Positions 1 through 60,216 of a stretch of 64,000 bases of DNA are shown in pieces. The position numbers were made by a program, and so were the translations under genes. The DNA lies in the NCBI GenBank assembly GCA_036362985.1, contig JAYGXS010000002.1, positions 13,548,443-13,612,442 of the forward strand, in the 5' to 3' direction. Position 1 is the stretch's first letter; each line of letters begins with the position of its first letter. Below the pieces are notes generated by a model that saw only the letters and a program-made list of their open reading frames with translations, did no database searches and was not told the origin of the DNA. This stretch comes from Ligula intestinalis. Its lineage: Eukaryota > Platyhelminthes > Cestoda > Diphyllobothriidea > Diphyllobothriidae.

Positions 1-320
1 CATCACCTGCAAGAAGGATCACGAGTTTAACCTCGCAACTGCTACGATAATAGCCCACGCCGACAGCCTAGGCCTCCGATGAGAATTCAGTAAATCGATC
101 TATCGATCTGGCGCCGGCATACATCGCCCTCCGTATGGTCGACACTGCCTCCCCCGTATAACCGTTGATTGTTTCCCACCCACGAAAATTGCTGCTTGTT
201 TTTCCTAGACGCTTTTATCTCTGACGATGGACTCCCGCTAGAACCCGAAAGCTCAGAACAATAAACAAATTGATCCAGTGCTCGACAACCCTTCTACCTC
301 ACTAAATTGGGAATAGTCCA
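1..320 (+). mobile_element. PLE 3' tail remnant with hammerhead-like core
   Basis: CTGACGA at 221-227, a GG...CC arm and CGAAA at 246-250 followed by GCTCAGAA(C)AATAAA repeat the tail of the PLE at 33773-33813. No coding part is visible. A HD-PTP terminal exon might also lie here or to the left of the window; a possible acceptor for the minus strand sits at about 7-8 but cannot be supported. Confidence 0.45.
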
Positions 321-794
321 CACTCGCCCTCGCCAGCCAGTTATACACAAACCTCAGGCAGACATGGCGACCTGAACCCAAGTTGAGCTAGTAATTAATT
401 TAGGTGCAATTCAGACTCGAGTTTATTAGCCTGCGTTTGGGGCAAAGCCGACTGTGGACGACGACAGATAAACGCACTCAGGGAGCCGTATCCACAACGA
501 ATACACTAAGCACAGTCAGTTGATTTGTAACGTGCCGGGAAAAAGCGAGCATGGTTAGAAAAGAAAGCAGCATAAAGCACACTTCTGGCGCCCGAAAACA
601 AGCAGAAGCGGTTAGAAAAAGATTAAAACGAACACAGGAAAGCGGCGTAAACAAGGCAGCAGGGTGGAGATAGGAACATGCAGAAACACTAAGACCTCAT
701 AAAGACAACGACAAAAACGAACGAATGGACCTATTTGCTCGGCAACAAAACGAAGCAACGTTGGCAGCAACAGCAGCAGCAACCAGGGACCAAC
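321..794. other. 3' region of HD-PTP, unassigned
   Basis: Either intron or 3' untranslated sequence, depending on whether the donor at 794 is used. The minus-strand frame is open down to a stop at 612. I see no repeat or polyadenylation signal I could defend. Confidence 0.3.
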
Positions 795-48061
<47,267 letters not shown>

Positions 48062-49990
48062 AGTCTCCCCATGTCTAGCACCCCATTACACTTATAATGC
48101 GTGCCATGCCCTGAGCTGAGCCGTTCTCATCTAGCGCATCTGCTTGGTTGTTCTTTATGGGACAGCATATACACTATGTCATATTCATTCAGCATACGTA
48201 AGGGATATAGGCAGAGACTTTGTGAACCCTATCTACATATGGATTCTGGGAAGGCATTCATATGTTTCAGAGCCGCATATGTACATTATATTAATCGTTA
48301 TTGTCTTTCAGATGTACATATGTATCATCAAGTCTTTTTTTAAAGTCGTCAACGCTTCCACCATAACAACTGAAGAACGTATTTTGTTCCCGTCTGCAAA
48401 GCCCGCGTATGAAAAACAGTTAGCCGGCACTTCTAGTTTGGCATGGTGTTCCTTCACAGGTACTTAATCAGCGTCTGTCAGGAAAGTAAATGTTGGTTTT
48501 TGGTTTCTTCACCACGTATCTTCTATGGCACTTTAAAATGTATGAGATATGAACCAACAGTCAACACTATGTGAAATCCTGATATAAGTAATGAAGGAGA
48601 ATTGATGTCAATCATTGGAATCATAGCTTTATTCATCTGAGCTTTCGAATTTTTACTGTGGTCTTTCGTGCGAGATAAAAGTGTCAGCAAAAAACAATAG
48701 TTATAGGTAGCAGTGATCAAGCAGCCATCACTGACGTCATTTCGGGGATGGCTGCCTAGGGCGATGCATGCCGGTGCCAGATCGATTGACTAAGTTATAT
48801 AAAAATTAAGAGGCTGATTGATAGGATTTTTGCGATAAAATGAGACAAGACTGTTGATGAGAACGTATGAGGGTTCGAAACGCTTCTTGTCGTTGGAGAA
48901 ATCATATAGCAGGAGAGGCTACCGTTCACCACTGTAACACAACCCGAGTTGCTCCAGGATCAACCACCAGTAAGGTGAGAAGGAACAACATGGTCGAAAG
49001 GATGAGGGGACGGGAAGGTCAATAGATCACCACCGAAACATCGGTGGTGCATCCTTGTGGACTGCAGAATCCAGTGACCAGTTGGTGAAAATAGCAGAAC
49101 AGTCACGAGCATCACTATAGACCATGAAGTCCATCATCAGGCTTGTTAAGCGAAAGACGGAGAATGGCAATAATGATTGGAAGCTCTCTTTCACTCTGAT
49201 AGCGTTCGTGGACTTTGAACCCTGTCAGGCTTCATGCTGAAGATAATGCTGCTGAAGCAGCAGCCCGCAGTCTGCTAACCCTTCAGCCGATAGCACGCAA
49301 CGTTTGCCGACAACCATTGAAGGAAGACTGAGAACACTGTGTTCTTGTGCCAACCCTCTCCGTCTCGAACCAATGTCCTTAAACGATATGCAGCATTTCT
49401 CCTGCTGATGTGTCAACTCAGCTTAAGAACTGTACATATATTCCGTTTGTATCATACCTTTGAAGGCAGGTTTTTTCACTTGAAACAAACTGCCTATCTC
49501 GGCCAGTATTGACAAAACACAAAACCTGAAACAAAATCAATACTGGCTGCAACATTGGGAGTTTTTTCCGGTCTTCGAGGTGTTGGAAGGCGCCCAAGAG
49601 GTACATTACCAACTCTTTACAATTGCCTGTAAACTGGCATAATAAACATATTATTATTAGAATATAGTAGGGGTCGGAACACCGCTGCACATCTCACTCT
49701 ATAGAGGATAAAATAGATATATACGAAAAACGATTTGATATAAATGGAACCGCCTCAAATATCAGAAGTACCCTTTTTAAAGTGCAAAATATGTGTGTTT
49801 GGGAAGGAGACGGATAACAAGGACTTCACATATTCCGAAGTTAAATGTTTACATTATTTGGCTTTAAAAACTGCTAAGGTAGATGACAGCCTAATTTCGA
49901 GATAAAAAGCTCCGTTCTCGACTAAAGTGACAAGACTTACTTGTTAAGTGCATTCTTTGTGAAGCATTTTACAACGGAATCTGAAGCAGT
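48062..49990. other. 5' flank of HD-PTP, unassigned
   Basis: Should hold the promoter and 5' untranslated region. An AT-rich TTATAAG (minus strand, near 48095) is close to the ATG, but I would not call it a TATA box. A perfect 11-bp stem (ATCACCACCGA-AACA-TCGGTGGTGAT-like) sits at 49026-49052. Confidence 0.3.
49026..49052. repeat. Short perfect hairpin
   Basis: TCACCACCGA and TCGGTGGTG flank AACA. No role assigned. Confidence 0.6.
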
Positions 49991-50059
49991 TCAGTCGTTT
50001 TAACCATACTCGGACAATATTATACCATTTATTTCTCCATAGAATTAATTCGTAAGCAT

Positions 50060-51300
50060 AGGGTTCACCTAAAAATCTCGCACTCTTCGGGGACTTGACG
50101 GTATTCCAAGCTCATTTATGAAGAGAGTTACCCAGATTACTTGGTCATATGTTATCAGTCTACCTCTTAAACAGACACTTTCCTGACCCACGGCAGACAT
50201 CCATTATCCTTGTCTTCATGTCGGGATCTCGGTCAGACGAAAATACTTATTGTGGCGTTCATAAAACCTTGGCCTCAGCCAAACTTCTGGAAAAATAACT
50301 ATCAATCAAATTCTACATTTTGCTTAGGAAATAAGTGTATTTGTGACTAGCAGCATGGTTTTCTTATAGGAAGATCATGCCAAACGCGCTACTTAGCTTT
50401 TCTTAATTTCATCATTTTCCCTCGTAATGAGCAGCAATCAGTGGTGGTGGTCTACTTTGACCTTAGCAAAGCCTTCGACTGGCTGCCGCACAGACCTCCT
50501 CATGCAAAACTGGAAGCCCTCGGTTTCCGGCTTCCTTTCCTCGACTTCATTGGTTTTGTATATTTGTATATTTAAGGCCCAAGGGGCCCTGTCGTTCCTG
50601 CTTGTCTAACAGTAGTCCGAAGGCCTTAGGCCACACTCGACGCTTTAGCCTAGCACGAGTAGCGTTTTTTCGAGGCACGAACTTGGGTCCTCTACTCTTC
50701 ATTCTATACACACATTAAATTTGAACAGTACTGAATATTTCGGACAATATCATAAACCAGACGACCTCAGGCGCGTTTACTCATTGTCTAAGGACATGGT
50801 CAATACTTGTTTTGATAAAATTAATGCAGACCTGCTTACACTCTCGTGTTGGAGATCTAGTTGGAAGATAGACTTTTCTGCAGCCAAGTTTAGTTTAATG
50901 AGTGTTGGTCAACCAGGCTTCCTAAACACTTAGCCTTTTAAAACACCCCACTTTTTAACTATCCATCATAGAGAACTAAAGCCTCAGTTACACGAAGTTA
51001 CTAGCATTATCGCCTCGTGCGGATCAAATTTCTGCAAAGGTTGCACATACATTTGATTTGATATCACGTAATTGCTCATTTCCGGAATTAAATTTTGAAA
51101 TGTACCGCATGATTGTTCTCCCCATCCTAGAATACTGCTGTCCCCTCTTTGGTCCGATAAATGCCTCTGACCGAGGTATGGTTGAAAATGTTCAAATAAT
51201 TTTTACTCGAAACATATTTTCTCGCCGTAGATTCAGTGTCTCTTATACGGAGACGTGTCAGTTGGCGAACACGGAATTTTAATTTGATATATTTACTGCC
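50060..51300 (+). pseudogene. LINE family L2-like copy, RT part (interrupted)
   Basis: Plus strand reads FMSGSRSDENTYCGVHKTLA (50215-50275), MVFLIGRSCQTRYLAFLNF and VVVVYFDLSKAFDWLPH (50440-50492), SCWRSSWKIDFSAAKFSLM, and PILEYCCPLFGPINASDRG. These are CR1/Jockey-superfamily RT motifs in broken frames. The C-terminal part reappears at 53226-53640, so 51300-53220 is probably a later insertion. 'L2-like' is only a working label; the clade is not determined. Confidence 0.75.
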
Positions 51301-51429
51301 AGTTAACAAGCATCAAAAGAGCTATACAGTAAAGGATCGAGCTGACAGTGAAAAAAGCTCCTGAATAAATCTCTCTAGTTATTTTAGGAGAAAACACTGC
51401 AGCTCATTGAAGTTCGGGAAGTCGAAGTT

Positions 51430-53100
51430 TTGAAACACATTGTTCTCAGTCTTTCTTCAGTGCATCGGATTCATTATTCTGCACCAGGTGACTGTGTGTT
51501 GGAAAGCGGATGCTCGCTGTCGGTTGAAGAGTGAGCCGATTGCGGCCTGCAGATTCAGTGCTGTTGCTCTCATCATGAAGCTCGGCACAGGATTCAGAGT
51601 CCGCGAACGCCATCAGAGTGGAAAAGCGATTCCACAGAGCCTGCACCTAAAATTCGTGAAGGTTGTTCTGAATGTAAAAAAAATAGTTATAGCTCTGTCA
51701 AATGAGTTGCTTAGTTGAGCTTCAATACGTGTAGGTAGCTTATTCCGGATAAGTATGCCGTTTATTGAAGTAAATTGACGATACCTAACTGTGTGTGCCA
51801 TAGGAAGAACTGAAAACACTTCTCGATGATTTGTGTGCCGAGGCTGGTCGAGCTGCCTCAGAGTACTAAGGGGATTAAATTTATGAAAATTCAAAAGTTT
51901 TAACAGCAAAAAATAGTCCTTTCTGTAATCTGCGAAGCCGCAAGGGATCGAGGTTAGTAAACTCACAACGATTTTAGTGGGACAGTTTGCGGCGTTCTGG
52001 AGAGAAACCCCTTTTAGTAAAGAAATGTTGGACAAATTATATCTTCTTCCGTTCACTAGCACACAGAAGGCTCAATAAAAACGGGCAGTATTCCAGACTA
52101 GATCTTACGTACATATTATGAAGACGGATTCTAACCTTGATGGTTTTAACATTTCGGAGAATAAATCCAGTAGTTCGGCGTGCTTTCGACGCAATCAACG
52201 CAGAGTGATCTGACAGATTAAGATGATCAAAATATGATATGCCCATATCCTTAATAACTCCGGGCACATTAAGGTCGTGACCGGCTATGCTTAGTGGGTG
52301 TATGCATGTGTGCCAAGAAATGGAAAGACGCCATGCGCAGCACCATTGGGTAAAGGCCAGAAGATTCTTATAATCAGCTTGAGTACGCTATTGCGATTTA
52401 CCGGTTTGTGTCGATAGGCAACTTTCAAATCGCCAGCGTACATAAAGGGCCTACAATGTTGAAAAAATCGGGAACATCGCTAACAAAAGGCAAGATAAAA
52501 GTGCGCCAAGTATGCTTCCCTTAATAATTCCACTCCGCACATGTGTTGGGTTGGAGATAACACTGTAAATTTTAACTCTTTATGCGCAAGCGTTCAAACA
52601 GGAAGATACTTAATGCAGAAGCTTGTTACCTCCACCTAAAGGGCAACTTTTAGGAGGAGGAGGAGAAGGAGTAGGAGGAGTAGATCATGGTCAGCACGAT
52701 AAAACGCCCTGGTGAAGTCGAAATAAACTGTATAAACAGCAAAACTTATGTTTCTGGATTTTAGCACACGATCAAAGAAAGAGAGCTGGTAGGTTTCACA
52801 GGATCTTTTTTCAAGGAAACCATGCTGAGCCGCATTAAGTAGGATGTTCTCTGTTAGGTGACGCGTTATCTTGTCTTTGATTAAGGTTTCCAAGAGCTTC
52901 GAGACTGCGGGAACTGTAATTATTGGCCTTGTCGTCTTAGTCACCATCACACAGTACAGTAGACAGTAAATCTGCTCTGACTGTTTGGTAGGAGCTATAC
53001 ATTGCATTTCACGTAACATGGAAGCATTTGCAAATGTAAACTTTATATAAGGATTATTTTCTAACGCTATTCCATTTGTACTGCTTTATGCACTTGGTGT
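51430..53100 (-). pseudogene. Opposite-strand LINE RT remnant nested in the previous LINE
   Basis: Minus strand reads VPAVSKLLETLIKDKITRHL, then AAQHGFLEKRSCETYQLSFF and VYFDFTRAFYRADH (52940-52700); after a deletion, GVIKDMGISYFDHLNLSDH, RSSLEYCPFLLS and IRNKLPTRIEAQLSNSFD. Several frames and a missing palm segment. A GGA-rich patch lies at 52653-52683. Confidence 0.75.
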
Positions 53101-53225
53101 TTTTGCATGAACAGACTTCCTTCGCAGTTAAAAAAACTGCATTTCCACTTTTAAAGGTTCACACGAGTAACACTTAACGTATAAAGAAAATCTGTTAAAA
53201 TCAGGGAAGTTGTATGTTTGTAGTC

Positions 53226-53640
53226 ATATATTTTATCCGTTAGACATCCGTTTGAACGTTTGAATGGGCCTTTATTCAGACGTATCTTGAACATGCTCAC
53301 AGTGGGGAAATGCACCACAGACGCTGGCAAAGAGTTTCACTGTCGAACGACTCTTTGAGAGAGTCTGTCACTACCCCTGTATTTCGTCCTTACAACGTGA
53401 GAAATCCGCACCTATTGTACCTTTTCTTCATTTATCGTTCTCTGTTCTTTGCTTCCAAGCATAACTTTCGTTGGAATAAGTTGCGAATTGAAACTAGCCT
53501 GTCTGCTTTCAAGCCAGGGATGACATTTATCTTATCACTGATTCTATTAACCTTCTATTCTCCTTATCTTTTCCGAGCAGCATGGTCCGTGAAACCGAGA
53601 AAGGACCACCGGGCATTTGCGAGATCCTCTTGAAACTATT
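53226..53640 (+). pseudogene. C-terminal part of the interrupted plus-strand LINE
   Basis: Plus strand reads RPYNVRNPHLLYLF, SLFFASKHNFRWNKLRIET and AWSVKPRKDHRAF, matching the C-terminus of the LINE at 55.2 kb (SLFFASRYSYLWNNLPIDI). Same strand as 50060-51300. Confidence 0.75.
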
Positions 53641-55169
53641 TTTCTCTGTCTGTTATCCCCTGGGAATCTAGATGTCTTCATAAAGCACCAGTCATTCAAA
53701 CGATGGAAACCACATGGCTGTACTCAGTGTAAACTGCTCCGATTTCGTTTGCTACTAGCCATCAGCAGAATTCCATTTTGGCTCCTGAGATGTCGGACCC
53801 CAATGTAAACTGATTCTTCTTCGCGAGATTTTATGTTATGCACATTAGCGACCACGAGCGAACTATAAACACATTTCATTTTCACATTGTGAACGGCTTT
53901 TGTAGTATTAACCTACTCCAGTCTACACCTGTATCTTATTTTCCTAAGCAGATTTTTCTCGTACGAAATTGTTGAGAATGGAGTCCCGTTCAACTCTGCC
54001 TCCATTATCATCATGGGAGTTTTTTAACTGCCTTTAATTGCAAAAAATCGCCAAAGACAACTTCCGCAGACATTATTACAAATTTTGTACATTTTATCTG
54101 CGCACATCGGCATAATTATTTTTGAGAAACTAGGTTTGCATAGATATTGCCTTCCTGGCGCTAACAAAATATCAATTGCAAATTATATTGGATGATTTCG
54201 GCTCATCCGCATGGACAGAAGTGGACGAATGGGTGTGAGAATCGCGATATTTATACGAGATAGTTTTGACTACGCCATGTATGGGCCTTCCCTAAAATTA
54301 AATATCGGTTTTTAAATATTTGTTGTTGCCTTAAAGTACCAAAATAACTCTTTATCCATATTGCCCTAATGTACCGACGCCGGGACAGCAAAGAGATATA
54401 GAACATGCACTCATAGGTGAGCTAAAGGACATTTAAAGCAGATAGCACGTAATACTACTTGGAGATTTAATCTCCCTACTCATTGATTGGGAATAAATAA
54501 ATTAATAATAATAAGTTGTATATTTCAGGCCCATTGGCTCTCATCAATAAACCAAAAATTTGATAGCAGGAAGTTCTAGGAAGACTTGGTTTAACAAACA
54601 GTATCTGTAGTCCATAGCTACGTCACGAGTGCAACTGTTTAAGAGCGAATTTAGTAGATGCGAAACCAATGCATATAGCAATGTCATGCGGAAAGTGAAA
54701 TGCAAGAGCATACACAGACGGGCCACATCTTTATTCATATTTTTACCATATTCACATTTTGACCATGTATCCTGATACCAACTGCCTCTGTTAATGGGGG
54801 GGGGGGGCTTGGAAGCAAACTCAGCCGAAGCTGAGCGTGGGGCAGAACAATTGGTGTTAACGAAACATTACTGGTATAGACGGGTTCCCGGCACTACACT
54901 CGGGTTCCCAAACCGGTGCGGCCTAAGAGAACATAGGGAACCCACCAGTTTATGATCGTGATGAGCGCCGCCGTATGAGACCTAAAAGTCCGTCGACTCT
55001 ACACGACCATCGTTTGGGATGCCTGAGATGCGACCAAATATAATGCCTTGATGATGGTTGATGGTCAAAGAAACGAGAGCATTCAAGACTGCGTACGTCC
55101 ATATGACTTCTCTCATTTAAATGACTGATGGTATAGGGAGAAGTCCTTATTCCAGGGGCATGAGTTAGA
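53641..55169. other. Unassigned intergenic stretch
   Basis: AT-rich; a G11 run at 54798-54808. No recognised element. Confidence 0.3.
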
Positions 55170-56642
55170 GGAAGGTAGTTTCAAGAAGGAATCCTACATT
55201 CCCGAGGTCCTTTCTCGGGATCGTGAATAAAGCTGCCCGGAAAAGATGAGGAGAACAAAAGGTTAATAAATTCAGTGTTAAGATAAATGTGCATTCTTCG
55301 CTTGAATGCACATAGACTATTTAAGGATCGAATATCGATTGGCAAATTATTCCAAAGATAGCTATACCTAGAAGCAAAAAACAAAGAATGTTCGGAAGTG
55401 GAAGAAGTAGGAGGAGGTCTAATCAACGTTGAATTTTTTAGGTTGTAAGGGCGAGTAACGGAAGTAAGGGCAGAAATCTTGGGGAGATTTGTTTTATTAT
55501 TAAGACAAACAGGATACAAAACCCTGCTTCCAGCATCCTGACCCAAAGAAATTTCAGTTTCGTTATCTAGCATCTATTTGAGTAGGAAGTATCTGAAAAT
55601 GCCGGATCGAGGAGTTTTTTAGTGAATCGTCTTTGGACACTTTCAATTTTTGAACGGCTAGATTCGTTTTATTAGACCAAAAAACGGACAACAGTATTCA
55701 AGAATAGGAAGCACATACATAAAGTCTTAGCTTCATTTCTGGAAGGTAGAAATTATAAGCGATAAAGCCGCATATCTGAGCAGCTTTTGCTGTAATTCTA
55801 TCAGCATGAGGTGAAAGATCTAATTTATTGGTGTAACTTAAACCTAAGTCCTTAATTTTAGAACATTCAGTCGTGGGGCAACGTTGAAAAATTATAGGCT
55901 GTGACAGCCTTTCAGGCCCAAAACACATGAGCTGGCACTTAGAAGGCGAGAACTCCATCTGCCACGTGGAGCTCCACGCAGACAGGGCATCCAAATCCGT
56001 ATGAATACGTTCTAAACATCGCTCAGCCGTGGAATTAGAGAAGGAGTATACACATTTCAAGTCATCTGCATATATATACGATCGAGAGTGTGATACAACT
56101 GTTGAACTATCATTTATATAAAGCAAGAACAACAGGGGGCCTAGAACAGTACCTTGAAGGGCACCGCTTAAAATAGCGGTAGGGTAGAATACGAGGACCC
56201 CACTAAGACCTGTTGTTTTCGATTAGAAAGATATGATCTAATAAAGTCAATAAGCGGACTAAAAAATCCTACAGCCTCTAGTTTCGCAAGAAGTCTCCTA
56301 TGAGGCACTTTATCGAATGCCTTACAAAGATCAAAATAGATGACCATCACAGAAAAATGATCGTTACGAAGAGAAGTGAGTATATTAAGAAAAGACATAT
56401 GCCATGTTTCACAAGATCGGTCCGGTAAAAAACCATGCCGAGATATATTTAATCTTTGATTGCTTATGCAAAAATCTGCAATTTTATTGGCAATTAATTT
56501 TTCAAACAGTTTAGCTAGAAATGGTTTTTATGAACACCGTGATAATTTTTACTGTCAGATCTGGAACCAGATTTAAAAAGTGGAATTACAATATGAATTT
56601 TCCAAGAACCAGAAAAAAGCTATTTTCGAGCAATATTGTTGA
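55170..56642 (-). pseudogene. LINE RT, 3' half (interrupted by Helitron)
   Basis: Minus strand reads VIPLFKSGSRSDSKNYHGV (56595-56540), FLNILTSLRNDHFSVMVIYF and DLCKAFDKVPHRRLL (56330-56280), IYADDLKCVYSFSN (catalytic YADD near 56070), then WSSTWQMEFSPSKCQLMCFG and the C-terminal FFASRYSYLWNNLPIDIRSL. Frame breaks near 56400 and 56140. Same family as the 50 kb copy. The 5' part continues beyond the Helitron at 59022-59677. Confidence 0.86.
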
Positions 56643-56677
56643 CTAGCGCGGAAGCCCGGCTTCGCCTTGGGCTTCCT
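56643..56677 (-). other. Helitron 3' terminal hairpin and CTAG end
   Basis: Minus strand: GGAAGCCC-AAGGCGAAGCC-GGGCTTCC, GCG, CTAG, then host T. An 8-bp perfect stem a few bases before CTRR is the diagnostic Helitron terminus. Confidence 0.85.
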
Positions 56678-59021
56678 TACATATTGTTGCCCCTTATGTA
56701 CGTAAACCGTATATGAGAGCCATTTAAAATAATTATGTTCAGTTCAGTTTTAGTAGGGAAATATAGGTAAATATCTCTGAACTCCCTCTTTGTACGTAGC
56801 TGTGATGCAGAACATGTGGCGTTGCCAGTAATGCAAAATTTAACATTGATGTGGGCGTTGAATACTTTTGACTGTAGGGGACAATACGGCACAATCCAAC
56901 GGTTATCAATTACCACCCCACCGGTTTGCCTTTCATTGATAACTGCTTCGAGTCCGCCAATCCTAGGCTGTCGCCTTCTGTAGAGAGGGTAACCATCGCC
57001 ATTAGTCTGAGTTACACCTAGGAATAGCTTGGGATATATCCTGGTACATTAACCATCCTTCATGCAAGGACTGTTGGGATTTATCTGACCACATGGGTCA
57101 TGCAACATTTGAGTTTTGATCGTTTCAAGCAGAAAAGGGTCAACGGACCGGTTAGGCAACTCTGCGCACATGAATTTGTCGACATCAGAAGAGTGCAGTT
57201 TTTCCTTTAGCCAGACCAAAATGTGAGCGTGGGGCAGTTCTCTCTTTGCCGCTCTACAGTGTACGTATGACACTAAACGTCACCGAAAATTTTGAATTTT
57301 GTGCTGTGTTTCATCATGGTTTTCAACCTAAGCTGGAATACTCGCGCGGACAAATCATGGCGATCCTTTGGTGGACTTTAAACAGTTAACGTAGCTGTTG
57401 CGTTGGTTTAGCATGTCTTGAAGGGACAATCTTATGTGATGCTTCAAGTCTGGGTTCACTCAGGATCAGCTTTGAGCCTGCAGGTTGATGTCTTCTACGA
57501 TGTTTACCTGTAGAAATTTCGCCTCGCCATCCGGAGGAGGTAGTAACGATCCAATCTGGTCGCAAACTTGGCCTTCCACCTTAGAGGTTGGCATAAATCC
57601 AGCCTTATGAACAATGTTGACACCAAAAGAGGACATTTGAAACGCCCCGTTGTGTTTACTTCTATTTGAGAGATAATTTTTCGAGTCGTCGTTATCACCA
57701 GTAAGCAATGTTTTTAGTATTTCTGGTGGATGGGGGAAGTTATGCAGGAGAACTTTGCCGTTGGAACAGCACATGCCGTTTGTTTCACCAGTCCATTTTT
57801 TCGTCTGACAATGCCCACAAACTTCCACCACCTTCTTACTGGAAACATTTGCATCTCCCGCATAACCAAGACTTGGGTTGTAATCGAGTGAGGCTTTGTT
57901 CCATACTTGAGCATTTATGGAAGCAATTCACGGGCCAGGGTCGACAAACCGTATGTGAAGTGGTTGCAACCTTGAGTTTTTAATATTGGTGGGCCGTTGA
58001 TCCGCTCTTTGTGATGCTTGCATAGCCAGCCGTGCACTTCTACGTCTAGGTAATTCGTTTTGCCGACGTTACGAATCTCTTATCCTAACTAGCTCTCTTC
58101 TTTGCAGAGTTTGGACTTCAGTTTTTTGGGAGCAATTCGTTTGATGGCAAATCGCGTCTTCGTGCCTTCGTTGGAGCATTTGCTCTTCGGTTTCTTGGGA
58201 GTTTGATGGCGAATCGTATCTTTGTGTCTTCTTTGCAGCATTTGATCTTCGGTTTCTTTGGAGCGTCGATATCGCTGACGCATAGCATTAGTCTCCAAGC
58301 GAAGCCGTCTTTCTGCTTTTGTTTCTTGCGAACGTCTATTTACATTGGCAAATCTCTTCTGTTCCATAGTCGAAACTTGTGTTCTTGCGGCTGCTCGAAT
58401 TCCTTTTCTACCTAATGAGGTAGAACCTACAAATAGGTTATTATTCTGAACAAAAAAACATTGGGTAGAAAAGAAGTAAGTTCACAACGTCACCTTCAGT
58501 CACCGGCCCATCATCGTTTGTCGGTTTTTTGTCTTCAGAGCATTTCTAGCGGCATCACTGTTGTCCACAATGATAGTTTGTAAAGGTTAGAATGAAAGTG
58601 TGGGGATTTATCTGGTAGGCCATTCAATCTTATCTAAGAGTTAGCCCGCGACAACATACGCGTATGCAAAGGGGGGGGAAGGGTCCAAATGATAGTAGGT
58701 CAAGGGTTTAGGTCAGTGAGTATGAAACCCCTTCCCAACCCCCCCCCACCCCCCCTGGCACATTCACAGGCGCCTGTCACGGCTGGTGTCAATCGCGAGT
58801 CTGAAACAGCTGCCTGCCACCAACGATACAGGGGACAAACACGGACACAATGACTCCAGCACACCCTGTGACACCCTGTGTGATCGACGTATAGACTGGC
58901 GCGCGAAAGGCGGGCCGCGCGCGTGACTAATATTCGGACAGGAGCGCATGCCCTGCTTGCGCGGGTGTGTGTGTGCCCACACTCCGTGGTCGACTTAAAA
59001 GCAGATGCCATCAACCAATGA
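56643..59021 (-). mobile_element. Internally deleted Helitron inserted in a LINE
   Basis: Minus strand: an Arg/Glu-rich N-terminus (RQRYRRSKETEDQMLQRRHK, 58290-58230), VCGHCQTKKWTGETNGMCC (57822-57766), then QVCDQIGSLLPP, and the helitron-like Rep segment with an HUH-type PHAH (ELPHAHILVWLKEKLHSSDV, 57240-57180), CAELPNRSVDPFL, DPCGQINPNSPCM and IDNRWIVPY. The helicase part is missing. The 3' end is textbook: GGAAGCCC...GGGCTTCC hairpin (56676-56652 on minus), then GCGCTAG ending at 56643, followed by T. The 5' end is not exact; TC with a preceding A at 59021 or 59028 would fit. The minus-strand frame has breaks, so it is not autonomous. Confidence 0.85.
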
Positions 59022-59677
59022 TAATGGATGTCTACACAGATAAAGGCAAGACTTTTATCAAGTATACAGATAAGTTGTTCAGTAAAAGAGGAAAATCTCT
59101 TAATTGCTTAATAAGTGAGTTTGGAATGTTATCCTTCCCGACTGAATGTGAATTGTTGAGACGAGCTTGTAGGTGAGAAATCAATTGTAGCGAGATTTGC
59201 ATCACACATCAGAGGTATTGCGGGTGTTGGACTAGGCCCAATTGTAAAGAACTTGGCGAAGAAGGAATTTAACATTTCTGCTTTGGCCAAATCCTCTGTA
59301 ACAAAGTGATTACTACTACCGAGTAAAGGTGGAATGACTTTCTGAAACTAAGCGGATGACCGAAAACGGAAGACTTGAGCAACAGCTTTGGAAGAGTTAG
59401 CATCATTTAGTGCCTATCTCGTGCCAGCCTTATTTTTAGCGCTTATTCAAATATTTGCGCTATCCTTAAGTGAACTGACAAAGAGCTATTAGACGGATCC
59501 TTAAGTTGCTTCCGTAATTTTTAAGTCAATTTTGGAGAAAATGCGCGCGATCAGAGAATCCTGTCCAAAAAAACGTTCTCCAGTTGGTTACTGCTGAGTT
59601 CCATATCTAAAAATTTAAAATGGACGCTAGATTCCATGATGTGCAACCATGAAGCGGTTAGAAAATTATTATTATTA
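59022..59677 (-). pseudogene. LINE, 5' half of the RT region (beyond the Helitron)
   Basis: Minus strand reads FLTASWLHIMESSVHFKFL (59660-59605), KAVAQVFRFRSSA, VIPPLLGSSNHFVTEDLAKA and EMLNSFFAKFFT (59300-59245), then DNIPNSLIK. These are the linker and fingers region that should precede the VIPLFKSG segment at 56595, so the two halves are one element. Cut on the right by the LTR element at 59678. Confidence 0.78.
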
Positions 59678-60215
59678 TGTGGGACAATAGGTGATGGGAC
59701 GTCCCGGACGCGAATTATCACTCTGGCAATCCGGAGAGCACCAGAATAAACAGTCCTTACTGACGACTGGTTCATGCAGTTACAAGCGACCGTCAAAGGG
59801 CGGACATTAGGCCAGGACAAAGGAGGCACGCACGAGCAAGACTGCTCCGGGGTCGAGTTGCTGCTATCAGTGAGGTCACGCTGAGGAAAGATGCACAGAC
59901 GTGCGTAAGCGAGCATGCACACGACGACAATGGAGAGCCAATGGGGAGCAATGACGACTGCCGCTTAAATAGCGAGGCTGCGAGCAGAACGGGACTCTGT
60001 TGTTGTAGACACTGCCGACGACCCGAGACTCTGTTGCCCTAGACGAGAGACTGCTGCCGAGCCGACACTGACCACAGAACACAAGCTGCTGGACACACAG
60101 GAACAGAGCTGATGTACTAGTACAAATGACAGTAAAGTACTAGCTTTTATCCTGTTCTGCCATCTCATCCTAACACATAACCGGTGTTGACACATGAACT
60201 CACTGGATTACAACA
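59678..60215 (+). mobile_element. 5' LTR of a CsRn1-like Ty3/Gypsy element
   Basis: 538 bp from TGTGGGACAA to GATTACAACA, with TGT...ACA ends. A TATA-like TTAAATAG lies near 59965. Immediately followed by a primer-binding site and gag start, which defines the right border. The 3' LTR is not in the window. Confidence 0.7.
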
Positions 60216-60216
60216 G

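Noticed and set aside
1..8. Last HD-PTP exon starting at the left window edge (CTTCTTGCAG on the minus strand)
   Set aside because: Only a few bases of the putative exon are in the window and the area matches a PLE tail.
58700..59014. 104-codon minus-strand frame rich in Arg and Cys
   Set aside because: Falls in the low-complexity left part of the Helitron insertion; no similarity to Rep or any known domain.
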